Source: CAYPXJ01 sp964414595 (lineage in GTDB: Bacteria; Pseudomonadota; Alphaproteobacteria; Rickettsiales; CAIJLX01). From it: a stretch of 24,496 nt of DNA. The DNA lies in NCBI GenBank assembly GCA_964414595.1, contig CAYPXJ010000026.1, forward strand, positions 1-24,496, written 5' to 3'. The notes under the pieces are model-generated. The model was not told where the DNA came from, did not search any database, and saw nothing but the letters and a program-made list of their open reading frames with translations. Made by a program: the position numbers and the translations under genes. Shown in pieces: positions 15,643 through 22,480 of the stretch (its first letter is position 1; every line of letters starts with the position of its first letter).

Positions 15643-15972
15643 TCAGCCACCCGGATTTTCACTGAAATCGGTTTCGAATTTGCCCGGCTTCTCTTTGAAC
15701 TCTTCCGCAGTGGGCAGAGGGTCTTTTTTCTCGCTAATATTTGGCCATTTTGCGGCGTAATCGCGATTAATTTCGACCCATTTAGCCAAATCTGCAGATT
15801 CGGGCTTGATAGCATCAATAGGGCATTCGGGTTCGCACACGCCGCAATCAATACATTCATCCGGGTTAATAACCAGCATGTTTTCGCCCTCGTAAAAGCA
15901 ATCAACGGGGCATACTTCCACGCAATCGGTATATTTACACTTAATGCAGGCTTCGGTTACGACGTAGGTCAT
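15643..15972 (-). CDS. fdxA: 7Fe ferredoxin FdxA
   Basis: This 109-aa low-potential electron carrier binds one [3Fe-4S] and one [4Fe-4S] cluster. Nine cysteines are seen. By the spacing known from Azotobacter ferredoxin I, C9, C17 and C50 hold the 3Fe cluster, and C21, C40, C43 and C46 hold the 4Fe cluster; C12 and C25 are extra. The C-terminal part after about residue 60 (WVEINRDYAAKWPNI..) is the usual FdxA tail. Electron donor and acceptor cannot be read from sequence. A promoter (TTGTCA, 17 bp, TATAGA) lies so close that transcription should begin at the ATG, and no ribosome binding site is present. The mRNA is therefore probably leaderless. ccmC lies 56 bases upstream on the same strand. 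Confidence 0.96.
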   Translation of the reverse strand: MTYVVTEACIKCKYTDCVEVCPVDCFYEGENMLVINPDECIDCGVCEPECPIDAIKPESADLAKWVEINRDYAAKWPNISEKKDPLPTAEEFKEKPGKFETDFSENPGG

Positions 15973-15978
15973 GGATTT

Positions 15979-16007
15979 TCTATAACATTGAAGCTACGAA
16001 TTGACAA
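15979..16007 (-). promoter_or_regulatory. Predicted sigma-70 promoter of fdxA
   Basis: On the - strand, TTGTCA (16007-16002), a 17-bp spacer and TATAGA (15984-15979) are followed by six bases (AAATCC) and then the ATG. With the usual -10 to start distance, +1 falls on the A of the start codon. Confidence 0.65.
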
Positions 16008-16028
16008 GGCAAAATGCCCTTTTTGGAA

Positions 16029-16631
16029 CTATCGGACATGCCGCTTTTTGCGCTGTGCGCGAAGGATTTTTTTCTCTGCGAGTTTTGTGCGGTAGGAAAG
16101 ATAGGTGAGGCAGGCTGCCAAGATTGCAAAAAGCAGGAAGCTCACCAACATGGGGATAAGTATGGTTTCGTGGATTGCTACGCCGTCACGGCGCATAATG
16201 CTGGCAGGTTGGTGAAGCGTATTCCACCATTCGACGGAAAATTTGATGATGGGCAGATTAAGGCAGCCGATAAGCGCAAGGATGCTGACGGCCTGATAGC
16301 GCTTTGCTTCGTCAGCGATGGTACGCGCGAGCGTGACATAACCGAGATAGAGCAGAAACAGCACGAGCATCGAGGTGAGGCGTGCATCCCACACCCAGTA
16401 GGCGCCCCAGGTAGGCTTACCCCACAGCATGCCGGTTATAAGGCATAGGGCACAGAGTGTGGCCCCAATGGGCGCGGCGGCTTCAGCAATGAGGGCATCA
16501 CGCGGGTTACGCCAGACGAGGTAACCGGCTCCTGCCAGCCCAAGCCCGGCGTATATAGCCAAGCTCAGCCATGCAAACGGGACATGGAGATAGATGATGG
16601 CGGAATAAAAGGATTGAAGTGAATCAAACAC
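16029..16631 (-). CDS. ccmC: Cytochrome c maturation protein CcmC, lacking the first membrane helix
   Basis: This 200-aa polytopic inner-membrane protein delivers heme to CcmE in system I cytochrome c maturation. The tryptophan-rich heme-handling motif WGKPTWGAYWVWD is at 70-82, followed by ARLTS. The two axial histidines are H16 (YLHVP) and H140 (EWWNTLHQ), offset by exactly 44 from H60 and H184 of E. coli CcmC. Five helices remain; the first helix of the E. coli protein (within its first 44 residues) is missing. The start is a GTG at 16631 without a ribosome binding site, and an in-frame TAG five codons upstream prevents extension. The stop of the giant pilin gene is only 31 bases upstream, so the 5' end may have been replaced. 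No other ccm genes are nearby. The core heme site is intact, so it may still work. Confidence 0.88.
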   Translation of the reverse strand: MFDSLQSFYSAIIYLHVPFAWLSLAIYAGLGLAGAGYLVWRNPRDALIAEAAAPIGATLCALCLITGMLWGKPTWGAYWVWDARLTSMLVLFLLYLGYVTLARTIADEAKRYQAVSILALIGCLNLPIIKFSVEWWNTLHQPASIMRRDGVAIHETILIPMLVSFLLFAILAACLTYLSYRTKLAEKKILRAQRKKRHVR

Positions 16632-16635
16632 ACTT

Positions 16636-16661
16636 GGCTTTTTAGCCTAGTGGCCCACTAG
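16636..16661. other. Tandem small palindromes between the giant pilin gene and ccmC
   Basis: The 31-bp gap is almost filled by two inverted repeats sharing one base: GGCT-TTTT-AGCC (16636-16647) and CTAGTGG-C-CCACTAG (16647-16661). No T-run follows on the - strand, so a classical terminator is unlikely. A protein-binding site, an mRNA processing signal or a rearrangement scar are possible. Confidence 0.4.
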
Positions 16662-16662
16662 T

Positions 16663-19600
16663 TCAAGGGCAAAGATTTCTATCGGGAATAGGACCGTTGG
16701 CGGGTTGGCCGCGATAACAGCTCATATTCACATCGAAGCAGCGGGAATCACTGCCATAACATACGGTTTGGCGTGCGACGCATTTTGGTGGGGGCAGTGC
16801 GCCACATTGTGATGTGGGATACGTGCATCCAAGGCAGGATGCACTTTGACCTGCACCTGTAGCTGCATTGGTGTCCGCTTGTCCACAATGTAGCATACAA
16901 ACCGCGCCGCATCGTGTGTCTGGGCCATTGTAGCCGCGTCGAGATACATCATCACCCTTTAGATTTTCCCACTCAATTGCACCATAACATTTTGCTTGTC
17001 CACATGTGTTCATCATTCCACCTGTGCCAATTAGGTAGCTAATATATGTTTGAGAGCTTTCAAAATTAGAGCAAAATCTGCGTAATGAGCCACATTGATA
17101 CGTACCGGTAGCTGTGTTGAAAACACCCGCGCTATAACAGCCACCACCTGGCTTTCCTGTCTCTAAACCATCTCCTGCACCGCCTTCGCTACATTGATCT
17201 TCGTAGTCGTTTTTCCAAATGGTGTAAATGCTGTATACAGAAGCATGACTTGAGTTTGCAAAGGTAGCGCGGCATACATCCATATAACCTGCCCAATAGG
17301 GTGTCTCGCATACATGCAATTCTATTTGAGAGCAGGATTGGCAATCGGTGGAGTGGTTTGTGTCTGGAGTAAGCTCCAAGCCATCCCGGCCGCTACTATA
17401 ATTGACATTGGTTCCAGTTTTCCATTCGGGGCGCGCTATACAAGTGCCTTCCGCATATTGGCCATTGCCTAAATACTGGGCTTCACAATGAGGTTTACAG
17501 CCATAACACGTGGTGCATATTTCCGTTTCACCATTCATGACGCGGCCTTGACTGCTGAATGTGTTGCCGGGCAGCTCAATCGGATAGCTTGTCGTTTCAC
17601 ATTTGCCGCATGGCGTGCCGCAATTAAGCGCTTTGCATTCTTTAGGGTTGGTATCCATGTTGTAGTATTTCGTAAAATCTTTTACCTGGCATGTCTGGCA
17701 TAGCGGGCAGGGGTCAATTTTTTTCGTAGGAGCGCCCGGTGCACATTGCATGGTGCGGCAATATTTTTGTTGTGTAGAAGTGCACCCTGCCTGGCATTGC
17801 TGCATACAGGTATTGTTAATTTGCCCTCCGAAGCCGGTACACATACTCTGGCATTGCTGGCTGCATGCTGCGGCTTCCTGCGGATTTTTAGGGCCTGTAT
17901 TTTCTAAATATTCGTAAGGCGGAGTTAGCAATATACACTGATTCTGTGCCAGATTTACAGGCGCGCTACCATCCACGCATTTATCATTATTTTTGGGATT
18001 GCAATCCTCGTTTTTCCCGCAGGGATTTTTGGTGGGAATGATCTGCGGTTTGCAGAAGCATTTTTTCATGTATTCTTCACCTGGCGAGCTGCCGGGAACA
18101 GGGTTTAACGTATCCCACCACATGGTCCAGTTGCGTGGGCAAGGGCCAACTTCATCAGTGCATGGCGGCCATTCACCGGAGATTTTACACCACCATTTCG
18201 GGCCGCAGCGCTGTTCTGCCTGGCCTGTCGGTGTAATGTAAATCTGATCGCAACCATCACATGAGCAGGTGTTTTGATTCCAGGTGCCGCCATTTGGGCA
18301 ACCACCTGCAGGCGCGGCGCAAGGTTTGCACGTACAATTAAGAGCGTCTAGAAATTGGCCGGGTGGGCAGGATGTAATATTACATTTGCATTCACATGTT
18401 TGTGTATCCAGTGTTTGGCCTTGCGGGCAGCTTGATTGCGCCATAAGAGCGCCTGCGCCGCTTAATGTGCATGCGGAACAATTATCAGGGTCGGGTTGTG
18501 AGCAGCTTGAGTTGCAATTTGGGTTTGGTTTGCAGACGCATTGGCCGTCTACCAATTCTTTTCCAGGTGCGCAAAGCGGCTCTGGGTCTTCAGCGCAATC
18601 GCCATTTGCATCGGGGGATTGGCCTGGAGGGCATGGATCGCCGTCATCATCAATAACGCAATTACCACTTGAATCTTTCACTTGGCCCGCCGGGCATTCG
18701 TCTTCATCATCAACGCAGTTGCCATTGGCGTCACGGGATTGGCCATCCGGGCAAGGTGTACAACCGGGTAAATTGGGTTGATTCACGCAGCTGCAGGTAT
18801 CAGGGTTTAATACCTGGCAATTATTACAGGTGATATTGCAATTACAAGCGGGGTCGCTGTTATCTGGAACGCAGGAACACTGGTCGTCGGAAAGTTTTTC
18901 GCACGAACCGCAGGAAGGTGTGGGGCATTTAGGTTTGCAACAGCCTGGAGCAGCGGGATCGTAGGTTTGATCTGGGCCGCAATTCGCGGCTTGTGGTGTA
19001 CATTGGCAGGTGGGGTCCGTGTCATCAAAAACGCAGGTGCCGTCCGGTGCGCATTTTTGGCAGGGTTCGGGGCAACTGCAGGGAGGGTTGCACTGGCAGG
19101 TCGATGTGTTACAGCCATTCGGACAATAACCAACACAACAATCACCGGAACCTGAACCGGAACCTGTGCCATTACCCGTTCCCGAGCCCGTTCCTGTACC
19201 CGTGCCAGTTCCCGTTCCTGTACCTGTCCCGGTGCCAGAACCGGAGCCGCTACCACTAGGATTATTCTTTTTAACCGTGCTGCCCGGGCCGCCGGATTCC
19301 AGTGCAAAAAGCGCGGTGCAGGCTGTGGCTTTACCATGCGTGAGGTTGATTTCATCGCCGGAAATACAAGGGATAGGAGCATTTGCATTTTCTTCACCTG
19401 TGCCTATCGCTTGCCCCTCAGTTTCTGCCGTTTGCGGAGCTTCGGTTCCTGAGAGCAGAATTTTACCGCTATTGGGTAAGCCGTCATCTGCCTTAAAATC
19501 GAGCGCGTAAGCTTCTTCGGGTGAGATGATCCCGTAATCAGCAAAAAGCCCGCCGCTTGGCATGCCTACTTGCAGAACGGTATGGCGTTGCTGGCCGGAA

Positions 19601-20133
19601 GCGCCGGAGGTGAGATATTGTTTAAAAACGATGGCGCTGCCGCGAATCGGGCCATCAGGCACGTTAACGCTTGGGCGAATTTCAGGAATCGTGCCGCCAG
19701 CGGGCGGGATATCACCCGTTGCCGGAGGGAATACGCCAGGGTACATGCCGGCAGAAGCCAGGTGACGCCATGCTAAAAGTGGCTCGTAAAGTTCCGTAGA
19801 ATTATGGGGGGCGCCCACAGCATCGTTGTTAAACGTACCATCGCCATTACCATTGCCTAAATCGCCCTGAACCCATGCTGCTTTAGGCAAGCGTGTTTCG
19901 GCATCGGGCATATCGCCGGGAAGATAAGCAAATTGTTTGCGAAAGGTGGAGGTGGAAGCGAGAACGCCGTCGGCTTCTTTGAGAATTGCGACGCGTTCGC
20001 CGGAACTCTTAACGTTCATCCCAAGGATAATTGCGCCTGCAGCAAGGCCCAAAAGCACAAACACCACCGCCATCTCGGTGAGTGTGAACCCCCGATTTCC
20101 CCAATTACGAAGTGTTGCGACTTTCCTCCTCAT
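16663..20133 (-). CDS. Giant cysteine-rich pseudopilin (class III signal, pilin head, Gly/Ser/Thr linker, about 825-aa Cys-rich region)
   Basis: This 1156-aa secreted protein is predicted to be membrane-anchored or pilus-associated. The N-terminus is a type IV prepilin/pseudopilin signal: a 15-residue basic leader ending RG, then FTLTE with the conserved E at +5 (E20) and a hydrophobic helix to about 40. Cleavage after G15 by prepilin peptidase is expected. Residues about 45-285 resemble the globular head of prepilin-type proteins (AYLPGDMPDAE.., GDGT, AWRHLASAGM). A regular linker of 19 dipeptides (SG, TG, NG) spans 293-330. The remaining 826 residues hold about 100 cysteines, many as CxC or CxxC, with CPxGQ..D..GxC units from 461 on. 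The C-terminal third is less repetitive and rich in aromatics. Typical pilins have 150-300 aa. AAAGGG lies 10 nt before ATG 20133. A tip adhesin or disulfide-rich stalk is plausible but unproven. No pilus assembly genes lie in the window. Confidence 0.85.
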   Translation of the reverse strand: MRRKVATLRNWGNRGFTLTEMAVVFVLLGLAAGAIILGMNVKSSGERVAILKEADGVLASTSTFRKQFAYLPGDMPDAETRLPKAAWVQGDLGNGNGDGTFNNDAVGAPHNSTELYEPLLAWRHLASAGMYPGVFPPATGDIPPAGGTIPEIRPSVNVPDGPIRGSAIVFKQYLTSGASGQQRHTVLQVGMPSGGLFADYGIISPEEAYALDFKADDGLPNSGKILLSGTEAPQTAETEGQAIGTGEENANAPIPCISGDEINLTHGKATACTALFALESGGPGSTVKKNNPSGSGSGSGTGTGTGTGTGTGTGTGSGTGNGTGSGSGSGDCCVGYCPNGCNTSTCQCNPPCSCPEPCQKCAPDGTCVFDDTDPTCQCTPQAANCGPDQTYDPAAPGCCKPKCPTPSCGSCEKLSDDQCSCVPDNSDPACNCNITCNNCQVLNPDTCSCVNQPNLPGCTPCPDGQSRDANGNCVDDEDECPAGQVKDSSGNCVIDDDGDPCPPGQSPDANGDCAEDPEPLCAPGKELVDGQCVCKPNPNCNSSCSQPDPDNCSACTLSGAGALMAQSSCPQGQTLDTQTCECKCNITSCPPGQFLDALNCTCKPCAAPAGGCPNGGTWNQNTCSCDGCDQIYITPTGQAEQRCGPKWWCKISGEWPPCTDEVGPCPRNWTMWWDTLNPVPGSSPGEEYMKKCFCKPQIIPTKNPCGKNEDCNPKNNDKCVDGSAPVNLAQNQCILLTPPYEYLENTGPKNPQEAAACSQQCQSMCTGFGGQINNTCMQQCQAGCTSTQQKYCRTMQCAPGAPTKKIDPCPLCQTCQVKDFTKYYNMDTNPKECKALNCGTPCGKCETTSYPIELPGNTFSSQGRVMNGETEICTTCYGCKPHCEAQYLGNGQYAEGTCIARPEWKTGTNVNYSSGRDGLELTPDTNHSTDCQSCSQIELHVCETPYWAGYMDVCRATFANSSHASVYSIYTIWKNDYEDQCSEGGAGDGLETGKPGGGCYSAGVFNTATGTYQCGSLRRFCSNFESSQTYISYLIGTGGMMNTCGQAKCYGAIEWENLKGDDVSRRGYNGPDTRCGAVCMLHCGQADTNAATGAGQSASCLGCTYPTSQCGALPPPKCVARQTVCYGSDSRCFDVNMSCYRGQPANGPIPDRNLCP
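19144..19257 (-). repeat. Dipeptide (Ser/Thr/Asn-Gly) linker-coding repeat
   Basis: These 114 bases encode 19 dipeptides in the giant pseudopilin: four SG, eight TG, then SG, TG, NG, TG and three SG. Codons vary freely (four glycine codons, four threonine codons), so the repeat is kept at protein level rather than by recent slippage. The longest exact DNA repeat is CCCGTTCCTGTACC at 19187-19200 and 19211-19224, with a 24-base period. Confidence 0.85.
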
Positions 20134-20155
20134 CGCATTTTAACCCTTTCTTAAT

Positions 20156-20194
20156 AATATAAATATAGCATGAATAACTCGCAAAATGCTATAT
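20156..20194 (-). promoter_or_regulatory. Predicted pilin promoter with overlapping 9-bp operator-like dyad
   Basis: The 94-bp gap between the giant pilin gene and the divergent kinase holds the perfect inverted repeat ATATAGCAT (20163-20171) and ATGCTATAT (20186-20194) with a 14-bp spacer. On the - strand, TTGCGA (20184-20179), 17 bp and TATATT (20161-20156) form a plausible promoter for the pilin gene. One dyad arm lies in its spacer and the other just upstream of the -35. A regulator bound here would control pilin transcription and perhaps the kinase gene too. Confidence 0.5.
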
Positions 20195-20227
20195 GTATTT
20201 TAGTCTAAGAATAGGTAAGTTTTTGCA

Positions 20228-21403
20228 GTGCAATATGCAAGCTTATTGATTCAAAAAGAGGGGAAGAGGTTGGAAAATCCGGCGGATATTTCATCGGATA
20301 TACTGGTGCTTACGGTTTTATTTGCGATCAGCGTTCTGGTGGCGATGGTGTGGTTTTTGCTTTACCGCAGGCATCAGCGGCATGGTATGGACAGGCTTGC
20401 TGATCAAATACAGCAAATTGTCACCGAACGTGGTTTCAATGCCCGTATTCAGGATATTAAAAGCAAAGATTTTGAGCCGCTGGTTTCAGCCTGCAATGCG
20501 CTTATCGATGCGATCAACATGCGGGATCATCAACTTACATCCTTACGATTAGCCGGTGAAGGCCAAGCCAAAGACCGTCTCAAAGAAATATTGGCCGAAA
20601 AAGCGATAATTGAAAAAGAAAGCCATGAGCGCAGCCGTTTTCTCTCCAGTATGTCGCATGAATTGCGAACGCCGCTGCATGCGATTATGAGCTATGCCGG
20701 TTTTGGCATTGAGGAGGTGGGCGATGCCAGCAAAGAAGATATCACGAAATATTTTGAGCGCATTAAAGATGCGGCGGATCGACTTTCGCACCTTATTAAT
20801 GATTTGTTGGAACTGGCCAAGCTGGAATCCGGCGCGCAGGAATTGCAGTTAAAATCAGAAGATTTTGCAAAAATTGTGCGCCTGGTGGTGAATGAAATGC
20901 AGGCATTGGCTGAGAAAAAATCCATTCAAATGTCCTATACGCAAGCGGATTTTGATACTAAGGCCTGGTTGGATTACGACCGCATGATGCAAGCATTCTG
21001 GCATTTACTGCGGCATGTGCTTGCACATACAAAGCCGGGCAGTGAGGTGAAGATTGCGTTGCTTCAGCAGCAACTTTCCAATGGTAAGGAAGGGTTAGGA
21101 GTGGTGGTTTTTGATAGTGGTTCAACGATTCAGCAAGCGGATTTGCCCGAGCTTTTTTCACGCCGTTACGAAGGTTTCAAGAAAAGCAAAGGCGTGGACG
21201 CCAGTGGATTAGGCCTGATTATTTGCCATACGACCGTGACGGCCCATGGCGGGCAGGTGTGGGCAGAGATCTGCGAAGGTGGCGGCGTAAGTTACGCTAT
21301 TTTATTACCCGCGACAGGGGCGGATGCAAAAAGTGCTTCAACTAAGCCCCAAGAAAATTTAACATCCTCTGAGTTGAACGTTACAGAGGAAATTCTCGGC
21401 TGA
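20228..21403 (+). CDS. Membrane-anchored histidine kinase with degenerate ATP-binding N box
   Basis: The protein is 391 aa from GTG 20228. TTG 20270 (residue 15) is a serious alternative because AGGGGA stands 5 nt before it; both retain the single membrane helix at about 24-46. A HAMP-like linker and coiled coil follow (50-135). The HisKA phosphoacceptor motif is SMSHELRTPLHAI with H144. The catalytic domain (about 210-365) is unusual. The N box reads FWHLLRHVLAHT, with H259 and H263 where family members have asparagines needed for Mg-ATP. The G1 box reads DSGST (D296), and the GLGL G2 loop (327-330) is present. It may be a weak kinase, a phosphatase or a pseudokinase. The stop overlaps the response-regulator start by one base (TGATG), so they form a pair. 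It is divergent from the giant pilin gene. No large periplasmic sensor domain is present. Confidence 0.85.
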   Translation: MQYASLLIQKEGKRLENPADISSDILVLTVLFAISVLVAMVWFLLYRRHQRHGMDRLADQIQQIVTERGFNARIQDIKSKDFEPLVSACNALIDAINMRDHQLTSLRLAGEGQAKDRLKEILAEKAIIEKESHERSRFLSSMSHELRTPLHAIMSYAGFGIEEVGDASKEDITKYFERIKDAADRLSHLINDLLELAKLESGAQELQLKSEDFAKIVRLVVNEMQALAEKKSIQMSYTQADFDTKAWLDYDRMMQAFWHLLRHVLAHTKPGSEVKIALLQQQLSNGKEGLGVVVFDSGSTIQQADLPELFSRRYEGFKKSKGVDASGLGLIICHTTVTAHGGQVWAEICEGGGVSYAILLPATGADAKSASTKPQENLTSSELNVTEEILG

Positions 21404-22389
21404 TGGTATCCAACCTTCCCACAAAGAAGCCCAGCGCTACCACGCAATTTGCCGGTATGCTTGCCAGCAACAAACTTAACGTGCTGGTGGTAGACGACGA
21501 AGAATTCAACCTTGAAATATTACTGAAGCACCTAAAAAAAGCAGGCTATGACCCCGTTGCGGCTCGCAGTGGCGAAGAGGCTTGGCAATATCTTACTTCA
21601 CCGCAAGGGCGTGGGGTGAATATTGTTCTGCTCGATAAAATGATGCCTGGCATGAATGGCATTGAAGTGTTGAAGCGCATGAAGTCGCACCCGGAAATGC
21701 AACATATTACGGTGATTTTGCAAACCGCATCGGTGGGAACGCAGGAATTTATCGAAGGCATTAACGCTGGCGCCTATTATTATTTAACCAAGCCTTATGC
21801 AGCGGAGTTGCTGCTTTCCATTGTGAACGCCGCGGCGCGGGATCAGATCCAACAGCGCAAGCTGATTGCAGAGCTTGTGGCGCGTAAAGAAATTATTTCC
21901 GGCATTATTAAAGAAGCGGAGTTCCGATTCCGCACGCTTGATGAGGCGCGCGCATTAGCGGCATATTTGGGTTCGTTCTTTGAAGATTCATCGAAAGTGA
22001 TGGTGGGATTGGCCGCCATTCTTACCAATGCGGTGGAACATGGCAATTTACATATTGGTTATGAAACCAAAAAAGAATTGGTGACGAATGAGGCGTGGGA
22101 GCAGGAAATCGCGAATCGTCTGCAGCTGCCTGAAAATCGTAATAAGTATGTGCGTGTACAACTGAAGTCCACTCCAGAGGGTATGCTGATTACGGTAGAG
22201 GATGAGGGTGAGGGCTTCGATTGGAAAGAGTTTATTGATTTTGACCCGACACGTATGACGGACCCAAATGGCCGCGGCATTGCGCTCGCTAACATTACTC
22301 CGCATACTAAACTACGTTACTTAGGCAAAGGCAACCAGGTGCAGCTTCTGATTAAACCAGAAGGCGAAAACCTGGCCTTGGAACAGTAG
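21403..22389 (+). CDS. Response regulator with C-terminal RsbW/SpoIIAB-like ATPase domain
   Basis: This 328-aa soluble protein has a receiver domain at about 26-145 with all key residues: D31 and D32, phosphoacceptor D78 in LLDKMMPGMNG, T108 and K130 (LTKPYA). A helical linker (146-195) leads to a GHKL ATPase of the anti-sigma/serine-kinase type at about 196-322. Its N box is LTNAVEHGN (N209), its G1 box DEGEGF (267-272) and its G2 loop GRGIAL (290-295). No DNA-binding domain is seen. Output is therefore probably through protein binding or serine phosphorylation, as for RsbW-type switch proteins, and not through direct promoter binding. No sigma factor or STAS antagonist lies in the window. 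The gene is translationally coupled to the kinase. The rplU promoter follows 36 bases after its stop. Confidence 0.9.
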   Translation: MVSNLPTKKPSATTQFAGMLASNKLNVLVVDDEEFNLEILLKHLKKAGYDPVAARSGEEAWQYLTSPQGRGVNIVLLDKMMPGMNGIEVLKRMKSHPEMQHITVILQTASVGTQEFIEGINAGAYYYLTKPYAAELLLSIVNAAARDQIQQRKLIAELVARKEIISGIIKEAEFRFRTLDEARALAAYLGSFFEDSSKVMVGLAAILTNAVEHGNLHIGYETKKELVTNEAWEQEIANRLQLPENRNKYVRVQLKSTPEGMLITVEDEGEGFDWKEFIDFDPTRMTDPNGRGIALANITPHTKLRYLGKGNQVQLLIKPEGENLALEQ

Positions 22390-22425
22390 GTTTTATACCG
22401 GGTTTTCGCTGGTTCAGATTCCCTG

Positions 22426-22453
22426 TTGACAAGCAGGCCGCGGTTTCTATAAT
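22426..22453 (+). promoter_or_regulatory. Consensus sigma-70 promoter of rplU-rpmA
   Basis: TTGACA (22426-22431), a 16-bp spacer and TATAAT (22448-22453) are both perfect hexamers. Transcription should start near 22460, about 20 nt before the rplU ATG. Confidence 0.85.
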
Positions 22454-22480
22454 GCCGCCTCCAAATTGAAGGAATATATT

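Noticed and set aside
18284..18781. 165-aa + strand frame opposite the Cys-rich pilin region, rich in Gly, Ser and Pro
   Set aside because: It mirrors the repetitive Cys/Pro/Gly codons of the pilin on the other strand, has no ribosome binding site and no recognisable domain.
19144..19257. Regular short repeat considered as a CRISPR array or microsatellite
   Set aside because: There is no conserved repeat with unique spacers, and codons vary while the amino acid pattern is kept; it is a coding linker.
16663..22389. Pilin and two-component block considered as a prophage or transposon insertion
   Set aside because: No integrase, transposase, phage gene, target duplication or flanking inverted repeats were found; only the short ccmC hints at rearrangement.
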